A DNA stretch of 64,000 nucleotides from Hydractinia symbiolongicarpus (taxonomy: Eukaryota > Cnidaria > Hydrozoa > Anthoathecata > Hydractiniidae), in the NCBI RefSeq assembly GCF_029227915.1, contig NC_079875.1, forward strand, positions 12,645,001-12,709,000, given 5' to 3'. This document shows, in pieces, positions 9,826 through 22,700 of this stretch. A model generated the notes under the pieces. That model searched no databases. It was not told where the DNA came from and worked only from the letters and a program-made list of their open reading frames with translations. A program made the translations under genes and the position numbers. The first letter of the stretch is position 1; every line of letters starts with the position of its first letter.

Positions 9826-11369
9826 TTTTGTTTATTTTTATCCTATTGTAATAATAAAAAAAAAACATTTTCATGACCGTATAGCAACGCTTTTGTTCAA
9901 TGCTTCACGGTAATTTTTCATGCATGAACCATGTCGGGCAGAAATACTTAAAGTCCGGCGACTAACAATTTCTCCCGAACACATTATACATAAAAATGCT
10001 GACCAGGCTTTTCTCAACATGACATTTGCTTGTTTACAATATAGATTTTTCACTCCAGCTTCATATATTATTTTGTTCTCAAGATGAGACGGATCCATGT
10101 TTTTTCACATCAGGCAAACTTTTGAGGAGGCTAGTAAGCGTAATTTTCACGAGGTAATTCGGCGTATTTTGAGACTCCTCTTTGTAAGTTTTTTGCGAAA
10201 ATAATAGTATAGGTATATTGCAAAAATGTTGTAGATGGCTAAAAATTCTTAGAAATTATGTTGAGTAATAAATCTACAAATTTCTAATGCTCAGTGATGC
10301 GCACTATAATTCAAACTAATATACACTCCCAATATTTATGTGCACAACTGTTTTAAGCATGCAAAAAGGAGGCCTATAAAAGAAGTAGTTTTTATTAAAT
10401 GAAAAACATTTAACCAAACACAACAACATATGTAGACAATACTTTTAAAAAATGACAACATTACACCAATTACTACGACTTTGAGAAGGATGGAAAGGAT
10501 CTAATAGATAAATATAAAAACTCAGAAGTATCTTAGCCATGTAGCATACCAAAAAAAGGGTCATTGAAAAAAACCCTTCCTTCCAGTATTCTTAGGGTTA
10601 AACATGCTACTTATGTAATAAAAATTTCGCGAAAATAAATTCTTGCGAAAGTTTATATAATCTTTAAAAAAGCATATCTTTTAAAAAGAAAAAGAACTAA
10701 CTGAGATGAAAATTAAATCTGAGGTGATTAGAATTCGATAGCCACCACTTCAAACTTTTGTGGAAAACTAAATCCGAGGTGCTCAATAACTCTTCTAAGC
10801 ACCTGTAGCTGGCGATATAACTTAAAGGTTAGAACACTGCAAAACGTATACAATTTCAATTGCTATTTTCAAAAAAATACAGCGGAAAGCAAATTCTGAC
10901 TGCGTATGCGAAAGTAATCATTCATCGGTGTTTCGGTGTTTGCTTTAAGCTTTATTATGGATAGCTTTAACTGATACAGTTGATTACACTCAGAGGTAGG
11001 CTGTACTACATTTTGAAATGAGATACTGACATACACCGGACACAAATTAAAAGTGAAAGGATTATATTTTTAGTGACGTAAGAAGGTCCACCGTGGTTGA
11101 CCCCGACACGCAGGATGAAATTTTAGAAAATAAAATTCCAGGATGCCAAAAATTTACATTTCCGCCTCGTTTTATGTAACTTTAAAACAACCTAAAGTTT
11201 TTTTTTTGTTTTTATAACAATTCAGAGTTCCCGTTACTATTATCTTTGTTAAAAAATTGGGAGTACATAGGTTGAAAGGTTTGATGACAATATTGACAAT
11301 AGCACACTTTATATTAGCCAGGAGATCCAGCATAATTTTTCTTACCAGCAGAAAATCGGAATTGCTAAG
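9826..11369. other. No gene seen
   Basis: AT-rich, with frequent stops. Short CGCGAAA/TTTCGCG bits near 10625-10650 resemble the repeat at 18238-18726. Nothing else is supported. Confidence 0.45.
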
Positions 11370-11640
11370 CTGGGTCTGATTTTTCTGCGGTCAGAACACT
11401 GACCGTGCTTTTTGATTGGTTAATTCTATTATTCCTTGCTCGCGTGGGCAATATCGGGAAATGTTTTGTTTAGAGCGCACCTCACTGCCCTGAACAAATA
11501 TGATTAATTCACAAATAGAGGGTAAGATGTGACCACGCCGACCTAGTGCTAATTGGATGGTTGTAATTTGAGATTTGCTTTTAGGTGGATTTAGATTTTA
11601 GGAATTTGCTCAAACATTTGTTTGCGTCAAGCTTTCGTTT
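11370..11640 (+). repeat. Dispersed repeat, inverted copy at 26100-26420
   Basis: Shared landmarks in the same order are TTTTTCTGCGGTCAGAACACTGACCGTGC, then ATATCGG(G)AAATG, then GTAAGATGTGACCACGCCG, then TTGTAATT...GGATTT. The copy in the TEP intron at 26100-26420 is on the opposite strand. No ORF. Confidence 0.6.
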
Positions 11641-12113
11641 AAGAAAAAATTGAATGTGATATCCACGAAGAAAGCTTAGTTATCTAGGCTAACTTTTATA
11701 TAGGCTGTAGACTATATTATTAACATATATAAACTATCATTTAAAATCATTAAGGGTATTACAATGATGTCTAATTTGTAAAAAAACTCGTGGCACCAAA
11801 ACTAACGTGTTTAAGTAATAAATGCAAATGCATCGTTATAAAAAATACGTATACTCACAACCTCGATCCCAGGACAAGTTGTCTCTTTTTGAATATCGGA
11901 CGGCGAGACGAACATGGCCCTGGTGGAGGCTGGTCAAAAATCTTTGATTTTCGCAGATTTTTAATTAATGCACTCGTGTCTCGTTTATCAGGAATTTTAT
12001 ACTTCCTAGTCTTTGGTAAGCGAGTTTCAATTTAATTATTAGGGTCTGGATTTTATCGTGATCGATGGAAAGAGAACTTTTTAGTGAAGACTGGACCTTG
12101 AAGGCTTTATGTC

Positions 12114-14051
12114 GTGATGGCTCTAACGTATATTGATATTTTAAAGCGAATATCTTTCGCATTAAATAATTACATTTTTCAGTTTTGCCTGAAACCAAAG
12201 CAAGTCATATGTTTGGAAGCTTTGTTAAAGGGGAATGATGTGGTGGCAGTTCTGCCTACTGGATTTGGAAAATCAATTATTTTTCATTTACTTGCTGATC
12301 TCTTCCCAGTTAAAAATAAAAAGAATATTGTTTTGGTCATCAGCCCTTTAACTTCCATTATAAATGATCAGGTGAAATACTTGAATGGGATTGGTTTTTC
12401 TGCTGCTGTATTGCACTTGGAACAGAGGAAGTTTGAGGCAGATGAGAGCTTGTTTGGAAGTAATGATGCAGTGGAGGACGACCATGATGGTACAAATATT
12501 ACAATTGATTGTGGTATTAAAAACGGAGATATTAAGATTTTATTTGCCCATCCAGAATCCTTTTTATCTGATCAAGGGCGTTCAATTTTAAAGAGCAAAA
12601 TTTATCAACAAAATGTGGTAGCTTGCGTGGTTGATGAAGCGCATTGTGTTGAAATGTGGTAAGTAAACTAGCTCTAGCTGGCTATTCAAGAATATAGATT
12701 ATAAAATTATAAAAAAACTTTGGTGGTTTTTAAAATTCATTTTATAAAATAATAATGAAGTACTGTAGGTATGTATATAGACCATATCATATGAAATATT
12801 TAACAAAACTGAATATATACAGTATAAAAATCTGTTATATATATATAGCTATATGTAATATATATATGAAAATATATAATGAAACTAATATAAACGAACA
12901 TATCTTTTGACAAGTTGATAATATATATCTGTTGGTACATAATATAATAAATTGCTAATATATTAGCTATACAAAATTTTAAAAAAAACACTCCATTTAT
13001 ATGTTTTAGGGGTGCTGAATTTCGTGAAGATTTTGGAAAATTATGCACACTGAAAGCTCTTTTTCCAAGCACACCCATGATTGCTTTGACAGCAACTGCA
13101 CCCCCAAGCAAAATAAAAAATTTAAAAGAGAAACTATGTTTCAGTCCTTATTGTAAGGTTGTTGTTGCAAATCCAAATAGAAAAAATATATTTTTAAAGA
13201 AATTGCCAAGACGCGGAAACAACTTTGGCTTAAGAAGCTATGACGATATTTTAGTTCCCATTGCTAAAGAGTTAAATAAATTACGGGATGATTATCCCAT
13301 GACAATCATTTACATGAAGCTAAAATATTGTGGCTATGCTTATTCGTTATTTCAGCAAACAGTAACTCCAAATAACACAAAACTATTTTGTCAATTTCAT
13401 GCTCCTCAAACATCTAGAATGAAGAAAGAAATCTTAGATGAAATTACAAAACGAGATTCGTCTATTAGAGTTGTGTTTGCAACCACAGCACTCGGGATGG
13501 GTGTTAATGCACCAAAGGTTACTGAAGTTATCCACATAACGCCTCCAGCCAATATTGAATCTTACATGCAAGAAATTGGTAGAGCTGGAAGGCGTGGGCA
13601 AAACTCAACTGCAACATTGTATTACAATAATGCAGATATTGCTGTTAATAAAAATAATGTTGACGATAGCATGAAGTGCTTCTGCAAAACAGATCTGTGC
13701 TTAAGGGAATTTATTCTAAATTTCTTTGGTTTTAAAAAGTATGAACAAGATAATTGTTGCTCAAATTGTACAAAGTCTAATTTGCTGATAAAAGAAACAA
13801 CATTACCTTGCCGTGATTTAGTATCAGAAGATGCTTTTAAATGCTTACAAACTGAGCTGAAAGAAATTATTGAAACTTGGAGACTTTCGCTATTGACTAC
13901 CCTTGATCAAACTTATGAACTTCCATCTATCAATAAAAATTTGGTTCAAACACTATTGAGTAAACTTCCATTTATAAGATCTAAAAATGATCTGTTATTT
14001 GAATTTCTAGATTTTCCTTTTTCGTTCTTTTTCTCACTTTCAATAGTTTGA
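12114..14051 (+). CDS. RecQ-like superfamily II DNA helicase, transposon-borne
   Basis: Two exons, 12114-12658 and 13010-14051, joined in phase (W-G at the junction) give 528 aa. Motifs in order: KPKQ Q-motif-like start, I LPTGFGKS, Ia ISPLTSIINDQV, II VDEAHCVEMW, III LTATA, V FATTALGMGVNAPKV, VI QEIGRAGRRGQ. A RecQ-type zinc region follows: C-F-C-x(4)-C-x-R-E-F-I-L-x-F-F-G ... D-N-C-C-x-N-C. There is no HRDC domain. The open frame runs into unrelated sequence after about 13990 (low-complexity F/S tail), so the C-terminus is probably truncated. The start is uncertain; a 5' exon before the acceptor at 12183 is likely. Such RecQ-like genes occur in large numbers in cnidarian and sponge genomes. 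3'-5' unwinding is inferred from the family. Confidence 0.8.
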
Positions 14052-14367
14052 TTTTTCTCGTTATGCGGAGACAATATGCCACGTTTGACAGACACGTTTT
14101 GTCGTAACTGAATTTGATTCAGTTGAACATTTTTCCGAAAGTCTGACATTTTCTCGACAAAGGTGACACAAGACTGACATATAACAGTTGGAAGAGCATC
14201 CAGTTCCGTTGTTCTTAACCCACATGTTAGACTTATTTTGTTCTCAATGTTTTTGTTTTTTCCAATATTGCTGAATATTTTTATAAACAAAGATTTTTGT
14301 AGAAATTTCCATCATTGGAAGTGTTACGAAAGTAAATCTTCTTAGGAGTAGCTGGCTTAGCCATTCT
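13946..14367 (-). pseudogene. ZAD-like zinc-finger protein remnant, antisense to helicase 3' end
   Basis: From ATG at 14367 the - strand reads M-A-K-P-A-T-P-K-K-I-Y-F-R-N, then stops; one frame over it continues from about 14300 as ...S-L-T-C-G-L ... L-P-T-V-I-C-Q-S-C-V-T-F-V-E-K ... Q-L-R-Q-N-V-S-V-K-R to 13946. The C-G and I-C-x(2)-C spacing with a following helix resembles a ZAD-type domain, but the first C-x-x-C pair expected after Y-F-R is absent and a frameshift separates the halves. It overlaps the helicase frame by ~105 bp, which marks a junction of two once-separate pieces. Family assignment is from memory and tentative. Confidence 0.45.
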
Positions 14368-15074
14368 TCTATACCTTGAATAAAAAAAGAAAATTTTTAT
14401 ATTTAGCAATATAGATGTATATATATAAATGTATAGATAGCTTTGTGTTTTTATCTTATATATAATCCCTTACCATTTTAAGAGTTAACAGAATTCTTGC
14501 AATATGTAAAATCTGTGTAATTAGCATGGAAAATACATCCAATCCTTTATCTGTTTTTGCGTTGATGTAGCTAACTGCGCTTACTTTGTATTCTGATGTT
14601 CAGTAGTAATAATAATAATAAATAACTAGTAGCTATCTATCTGTAACTATATATATGTCTACACTTCTTGTTTTATAACTAGCTAGCTCTAGACAATCTC
14701 TTGGTCAGTTGCTAATATTAATTTGAGCATAAGTAGCATGTAGTTACATACAAGCACATCTGGACTAAGAGTTAACTAGTTAAAACTAATTGAAACCATA
14801 AAAGTTTCTTGCCAAAATGTATTTTTCAAATATTTTTTTCTGATACAAAACATGTATGCACAGTGTCGGCCATCTTTATTGTTTACAGTTAGTTTCAGCG
14901 TGAATATTTCACGGACCGAGTGACGTTTTATCTTTCGCATAATTAGGTGAAATTCTCGACCAATCACGGCTCGGAATAAAACCAGCCTCCTCCAGGGCCT
15001 TTTTCGTCAGACCTATCAATAAGCGCAGCGCCGATGAGAGACAAAAAGCCCTGGGAACGAGGTTGGTATACTCA

Positions 15075-16649
15075 CCAATTTTTGCTTCAACTGGCGTATG
15101 TACTTGTTTTTTATTTATTTATACAAACTTTACCCCCAAACTACCTGCTAATAAAAATTTTTGAACAAACACGGTTGTTGTTTTAATGTGTTTAGCTCTG
15201 CACTTTTTCATTCACGGATAATAGGCTCTGCACTTTCCCAAATAAAATAGCTACAAAGAACTTTTATTTCGCTGTGGATTTAAAAAAAACTTTATGAGAA
15301 ACTAAGTTAAACTTACTGTGACACTGTAGGGCGGTTTATACTGACGCAAAAAGGTACGAAAACCGAAAAAATGCGTGCCTGGACGGACAGATTATTAAAA
15401 TGATACGGTGAGATTTCGTTTAGGGGGAATACTCACGTTCTCAAGACCGCACGAAAGTCGCCTCGGCATTAAACTTTATCATATAAACACGTAACAAATT
15501 TCAAGAGTTAGTGGTTACCAACTTTACTCCCCATTCCAGATATAAACAGCAACTAAGCAAGCGAAACTGGAGATTGGTTTTTGTCACACGAACATAAACA
15601 CACACTCGAAACTTCAGATAAAGTTAGACCTCCAGGCTTCGTCAAAACATTGTAAATCTTTGATCTGACAAGGTCTAACGTCATACAACATCGCTAAGCT
15701 TGGTCTAACGTCATGCAACATCGCTAAACCTTTTAACACTTGAAGATTGTAGTGGTTTTTACTTGTGCCAATCCTCATTTTTTTATCCTTACATTTTTGT
15801 ATAACCGTTTGTTAAAAAATTCTAGTGAGCAAATAAACATTTAGATAGTGAATAAAATCTTGACAAACGCTTTAAAAAACAATAGTGTTTCAAATCTGTT
15901 CGATAAACAGATATAAAGATATGAAACACTTGACTGATTCTATAACCTGAAATAAGCGTGATAGCTTGATGGAATATTTGCTGAGCACTGTAGCTAGGAG
16001 CGTGGTGAATGGAGGAGGGGTGTATGTTTATGTCACACGTAATCTGTAGGTAAATGTTCTCCTTTTGATATAATCTCATACTGTAGTCCTAAAATTAAGA
16101 CTGAAATTTAAACAATAAAGAGGATTAAAATTTCAAACTTTTCTGCTCAGAAGGCCTCAATCTTAGTGAAGTCTCCAAAACGTTCAAACCTACAACCTCG
16201 CCCTTCCAGCCCAAAAGCTATAGTTGAGCCTCTGCAGATGTGCCTTTCTATGCAATTTTCAGATTTAAGAAAGTGCTTGTACAAGGGGTGGGCTAGAAGG
16301 GGAAGCATTTATATTTTGTTTATGGAAAAGGTGCAACAAAACAATTTATGGGGAATTTTAAAGAATGTTCAGATGTTTCTAAATAAGAATAATTTGTTTA
16401 TGCATTATTGTTTGTTTACAGATGGAAACCGGCTTGTGAAAGTTTCATATGCAGTGTGTTATTAAAGCCTAAAAAAATAACACTAAGACGTGACACTCTT
16501 CTTTTGCTTTTGAAGTGGGATAACCACACTTTCAAGTTAATTAATGCAAAAAAGTACGACGATGGAGTGTTCGTGATCATTAATAACCTTTAAAAGCAAG
16601 TGTTTTTCTTTTACTTGCTCAATTTTCAAAGTTAGTAAAAGAAGAGAAG
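15075..16649. other. Upstream region of the thioester-protein gene
   Basis: No gene. A direct repeat pair of about 30 bp (GGTCTAACGTCATxCAACATCGCTAA) lies at about 15670 and 15702. No TATA box is clear within 100 bp of the ATG at 16650. Short open stretches at 16166-16593 have no motif; they are probably chance or 5' untranslated sequence. Confidence 0.4.
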
Positions 16650-16708
16650 ATGAGAGGAGATAATCTCCTAATACTGATCCTTTTCTTTGGGCACACTGCT
16701 GCCAAAAG
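16650..16708 (+). other. Exon 1: start codon and signal peptide of the TEP gene
   Basis: ATG followed by [19 protein letters not shown]: a short polar start, hydrophobic core and small residues before the likely cleavage at A-A. The donor AAAAG|GTGAGT is strong, and phase 2 matches the exon at 19659. This is the only ATG context upstream that gives a secretory leader in frame. Confidence 0.85.
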
Positions 16709-19700
16709 GTGAGTGCCTATTGTCAATGTTGATTATTGAATGTGGTTGTAGCGCAGTTGATAAGTGATCGTCTAACACAGATAAAAACAACATAAAGTCA
16801 GACTTTCTGTAGCAGGTATGTTAAATAACCATTTCCGTAGATTCCCGCTAAAAAACTTCGATACTCTCATATAAAAGTTTGTATATACCGACCTTTTAAA
16901 TACAAGAATCGTATTTTTTTTGGTCGAGTCTCGTGATTCCTAAAAAATCGATATTTTAGTGATTAATTTAAAAAAAAAATTCCCGCCAAAAAAATCGAAA
17001 TCTGTTCAATTCGCTTAAATATGTAAGTTAAATAAGTAAGATTTGTTACTCTTGAAGGTTTTAATTTCGCAAAAATTAATTGCAGGGCTGACTAATTCTA
17101 GTGAAACAAACTTTTTTTAAAAAAAGTGTGTACAGACAAAAATAAATTCTTAAAGCAGCCGAAACTTTAACATAAGAAATCTCTCTCCTTACGCGAGGTT
17201 TTGTTCTAATGTCACGTCGAGTTTTGTCCACAAGCACATAAGTAAGAAACCCAGAAGCTGAGTACAAAAATCCCCTGAACCTAGATAGACAAACTCTGGA
17301 TCAGCATTAAAAAAAAAAAACTGAAAGTAAATCAACGTTTTTGACCTGAATTTTGCCACAAAAAGCAACAACTAAATCCGAACGTAACTTAGATAGGGAG
17401 ATTTAATTTTACTTCGCGACCATTTGTTTAAAAATCATTAACATTCCAATTACTCAAATAAGTGTAGTGTAGATATTGGAAGAGTAAACAATTTCAATTA
17501 GCTACGGCTTTGACACTCCACCACCTCCTTTTATTTACCAATGCAAATAAATTCAACCTCGTTCCAGAACTTATATCTAGTGTTCATCAATGCATAAAGT
17601 TTAAAAGGTCCTAGGAATAAGGTTGATGCAGAGGGGTTTCCAATTCCAATTTTTTGTAGTCCAGAACGGAGGTGCGTAATCAGCCCGGCCACGATCGCAC
17701 AACGGGAGGTCAAAAACCGAAAGTGAAAAGAGATGGAAAATATCAGAATATTTGTAAGATTTAAACAGACGATGCAAACTTTCTATTCTCATACTTCATA
17801 TATCATAAAATGGAATTTGGACTCGAAAATGGAGATTTTTAAGTGGTTTTCTTTGACTAGCATGTTAAGGAAGGAAGGTTAAGGAAGAGGCCTGGTTGCG
17901 AATGGTGTGCGAATAAACTTGTCTGTTTCATGCCACAATGAATTTAAGTTGAGCCGTGGAATGTACATTAATATGTTTTGCGTCAGCTTAATCATTCTGT
18001 TATTCAAATCTGTATTTACACAATATCCAGTGTATATTTACTTCACTTAGCATAAGTATAAACAACAATAATTATCACCATAAGTTTTTTTATCCTTTTT
18101 TTCTCAGCAATTTGAGTGTGTATAATAAATTTAATTGCAGGAAAGCAAGGGTGTTAGTCACTAGAGCCATTACGTCTTTTCTATTTTTTATCTCACAGAT
18201 ATGCGACAGCTTTGTCAAGTCAAAGACACTGGTCAACATTTTGTGTTATAATTTTTATAAGATTTCGCTGATTTTGGCCTAATCTGCGAATTTGTAAACA
18301 ATTGTCTGATCCACGAAATTTATATAGAAAATTTCCGATAAATTTGCATGGTCGAAATCTCCACTTCCACAATCGTTCGTACTTTCCTTTACTTCTATTG
18401 TCACCTCCGCGTTTTCCGATAAGAAAAAAACGAGTAAAAATTATGAGATATGATTTATTCTATATTTCAAAATAAAATACTACTATTAGTATTTACTTTT
18501 TCGTCTGGCTTGATTTTTGACAATAGATTTGGCTGTTTGTCACGAAAATTAGCCGAGAGCCGATTTTTCCAGTTTTGAAAAATTGTCAAAATGTCGAAAC
18601 GCGAAATTAGGTCCCTGCGAAACAAAAGAAAATGCATTATCCGCGAAAATAAGACCCCGCGAAATGCTCGAATTTTGCGGATAAGCTCAACCGCGAAATT
18701 TAATCCTCACGAAAATTTATCACAATAAAGTATTGTTTTAGTTTCATGCTATGAGTTTTATTAATCCTGTCTAGAATAAACTATTTACTAAGGCATTATT
18801 AATAAGAAATTTTTTATCAGAAACAAAACAAAAATCTTATGATTTTGGCAAAGATAATTAGAACGCGAACAATCATGCAGTTTTCCATATTAAGCATGCT
18901 AAATAAGCGACCATGAAACAGTCTAAAAGCAGATAAACCTTGTCCAATAACTGCGAATTGTGCAAAAATAAAGTTACGTTGTTTAAATCCAAAAGATAAT
19001 TAAATTGATTTAGATAAACTTTCTTGTCAAAGGAAAAAAGTTAATAACAAAAAAATTCTATATGGCAGATACAGTAACGCCTGCTACTGCTCTGTAAGAC
19101 AGCCAACTCTCTTATTGCAGTCCAAAATAACCTCCATGAATCTTTTAGTACAAATGCTAATGTGTAATGCCTTCTCAACACAACCATCAAAAGACAAATA
19201 AAAGAATTACCTTCATATTTTACTTCACCTACGAACACAAAGAACTTGAAATGCTTGCAGTCCTACCGAAGTTGGTTGATACATACCTATCATGTGGAAA
19301 CGAGTTGATCTGTTTGTCAGTAATCCTAGACATTATCCAAAGAGGAAAACCTTAATAACCACAAAGCAAAATATTTTCTCTACAACTGAATGAACATTTC
19401 TGTTACATGTCTTTTAATAGACTTTTTTAAACTCTGCAGAATCAATTTAATAAAAAATTTGCTCAATCAAACTTGTGTGGCTTGGGTCTTGTTAAAGAAG
19501 TATGAATGGTGGCACTCAGGGAAATCTGCAGGTTCTGAGTTGGTTTAAATTATTGTTTCTTGGTGAAAGTTTCTAGAATAGTTATAACAGACTAGCTGTA
19601 TTATTTCCAGAAGTCGTCCATTTGTATTACACACATAAATTTATATATTTTCTTTTAGTTATTATTTTATCTCAACACCTGGAATATATCATGCTGGCGA

Positions 19701-22700
19701 ATATGCAAGTATATTTGTCAACATCGATGAAAAATTTCCAAACTCGGGTGTTACTGCTGTGTTGAAAGATTTACATGGGAATGTTCTGTCGCATGTTTCA
19801 CAATATATATGGAAAAATCATGACGTGATGCGCCTTTATGTTCCCATCTCAGTGAAAAGGAAAGTGATACTGTCTATAAAATCCAAGAATGGAGTAAAAT
19901 TTAATCACGAAGAGAAGATTACTGTTAAGACATTGAAAGATACAATATTTATCCAAACTGATAAACCCACATATAAACCTGGAGACAAAAGTAAGTAAGG
20001 CCCAGATTGTTTTTTTTGGTTGCTGTGGATTCAAACCTCTTATAATTTCACAGACAATAAACAGTAACACAAATTTTATGTACTTAATGTGATTTTGGAA
20101 ATGAAAAATAAGTTATATTTTAGATCACAAGAAAATAAAATTTTGTGCAGGAATAAAAGACCGAACGTGATATTACAATAATGTATAATTAATGTAACTA
20201 CACTATCTAATGTATAGGGAACTTTAATAATTTGAGAAAATATGACGTAGAAGTTTGTTTTTGTAAGAATTTTATTGAATTTAAAAAATGATAAAAATTT
20301 GGAACAAACGCTTGTGAATGACAATCCTGATATTTTACCCACTTTGGGGATTTTACAAATTCGGGAAATTTTATTCTTGTGAAAATGTATTCCCTGTGTA
20401 GGCCCTATCAGCAGCTATACTTTAGGAGCTGGGAGCATTCTTGTATAAAGTTTGTTGTAGAGAGGTTGTAAATCTTGATTTGACTAGATAATTTTCAAAG
20501 GGATAAAAAAATGCTGCATTTTTTTTGCTCATGGTCAAATTTTTGCCATTATGGGTTAAAGGCCAATGTTAATTTGTATTTTCAAAAATTACCTTTGGCC
20601 TCTCATTTTTTAGCAAATTTTATGCCGAATCAGAATATAAATATGACTCTTTGTTGTCAAAACAAGATTTTGTATGTTTCGGACAATCACATCAATATCA
20701 CACACGTCAGAACCACAACTTCAATATTTACAATTGTGCCAACTGCCTGCATCTACAAACGAGGTCACGTGTACATTTCTTGCTAGAACAAGGGAACGGA
20801 AAATTATATGGAAGAAGATTGTGCTCAGGAAAAATAATTGGCTCCATGACATCAAAATTTACACTAAAAATGTAAAATTTTAGTGATTCAAAAATATTGT
20901 TTTTGCTCCTATCTAATTTTATAATAACTGCAATTAAGTATTAAAACTTTTACTTGAGATGCATAGAAGGTAGTGACAAAAACAACAACATATATTTATG
21001 TCGTAAAACTTTCTAACAAAGCTTAATCAACATCGCCGCAAAATAGTTTTCTGATGCATGTTAAACCTTATTGTCTAAACCATTTTCTAACGGAAAAGAA
21101 AATTACTACCCGGGCTTGATCCATTGAAAAATTATTTGCTGCTCAAAACGCCCAGGATGTTATTGTGCACGCTTTAAGCTTTACTAATCCTGACGGAACT
21201 TAAACTACCAAAATACTGTTGATTCACTATAATAACATATGTTTCTGTTTGTAGTTCGTTTTAGAGTGGTTATTGTTGACAAAAACTTAAAACCACCATT
21301 TAGACAGGTACCGACTAAAAATTTGTTAACATTACATAATTTTTATTCCATCTTAAATTCTCTTCAATTTGTGCAGTACCTTCTCAGCAAACTAGTGTTT
21401 TAAATTGTGTGAAAAAGTGTTAATGACAATATGAAAAATGGTAAATTTCTTTATACTGAAAAAACGTTGGATTAGATTCTTGCAGTGCTCTAATTGACAT
21501 TTTAGGTTGGATCAGAAGTGTACATCACAGTAGGCTTTTTTTTTGTAAAATTTCTTATCTTTATATTATCTCACATTTCAGACCAAACTCTCCTTTGGTT
21601 TTAAATTTTCTTCTTGGTGATCCAAGTGTGTTTTCAACAGCTATGTCTTTAATTTCCCTTTATTTCTATAGAACGCAGGAGGATCTCGAGTTATGCAATG
21701 GTCTAACGTAACATGGGATAAAGGTAAGGTTCTGTTTTTTCGATGGGATCCCCTAAAAAATCACTTACAATTTTGAAAAAGCTTTATATTGCTTTCATTC
21801 ATATCGAATAGCTTATCCAGTAAACAAACACTTCTTTCAACCGATTGTTAGACTAATCAGCGGCCATATTTGTACACAGACAGACAAAATGCATTTTGAT
21901 GTGTATGATGTTGAAAAAACATATAATTGACTAAATTATAAATAATTTGGATTTAGGTATTATGAGTCTTGAAATGCCGATATCTGTAAAACCTGTTCTT
22001 GGAAAATGGCAGATCACAGCTACATACGGGGTAATAATTATGTGAATCAATGCTAATTATGTAATATTTTTAGTTTCTGTATAAGTTTTTCGAGGGGAAT
22101 TTACCAAAGTAAAACATATATACTTGGATTTTAAGTATTTGAAAACAAGGCTGACTGTGAAAGCCAGTTAAACATGTTTTCTATGTTTTCGGAAATGCTG
22201 TAATCAATTGCTGTATTAGATGAATTGTACATGTCCTTCTTTTAAAAAATAGAAAAGAATGTTTTTGTTTTACACATTATAAAATGATGTATTGCACAGT
22301 CATATTGTGAAGCCATTTTAATTCCCCCGCTTATTTTTAACCCTCTTTAAGTATTCCAGCATTAGTTTTAGATTCCATCCCCTTGCATAGCCCATTAAAT
22401 TTTATCTCCTTTCTGTCAATTAACCCCCCCCCCTCTCCCCCATCCCCAATATCTCTTAAATTTACAGTACCCAATTAAAGGCGAACTTGCAAATGATCTA
22501 CCCCCAATAAGTGGCGGCGGGGATCACTATAGACAGCTATTATGATGTGAATGTGCATGTTGCAAAAAATTGTAATTAAGGTCTTGAATATAATACGGGG
22601 AGGGGGAGGAAGGGAGCACTGTGAATACAATTACAGTGGTAAATGATGCTTATTGTAATGTAGAGAAGAGCAAATGAGAAATTTTGATTCAAGATTGTAT

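Larger units (their letters stand above)
11858..15065. mobile_element. 3.2-kb TIR element carrying a RecQ-like helicase, 9-bp target duplication
   Basis: GTATACTCA occurs at 11849-11857 and again at 15066-15074, directly flanking CAACCTCG (11858) and its complement CGAGGTTG (ending 15065). The inverted ends stay similar for about 90 bp: AACCTCGxTCCCAGG, then TTGTCTCTxxTxG, then GGCCCTGGxGGAGGCTGGT. Between them lie a RecQ-like helicase (+) and the remains of a zinc-finger protein gene (-). No DDE transposase was found, so this copy is non-autonomous or internally deleted. The superfamily is open: helicase-bearing DNA transposons are described (AcademH), but a 9-bp duplication is more like MULE-type elements. 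Confidence 0.75.

Noticed and set aside
9598-9876. Repeat proteins on both strands (HSPAKHSPVI; RTVNHRTVF)
   Set aside because: A 30-bp minisatellite is open on both strands only because its period is divisible by three; no start context or splice sites.
12800-12990. Regulatory AT-rich region or origin
   Set aside because: Simple TATATA sequence inside the helicase gene's intron; nothing specific.
11858-15065. Firm assignment to the Academ superfamily because a helicase is present
   Set aside because: The flanking direct repeat is 9 bp and no Academ transposase or XPG domain is visible, so the superfamily is left open.
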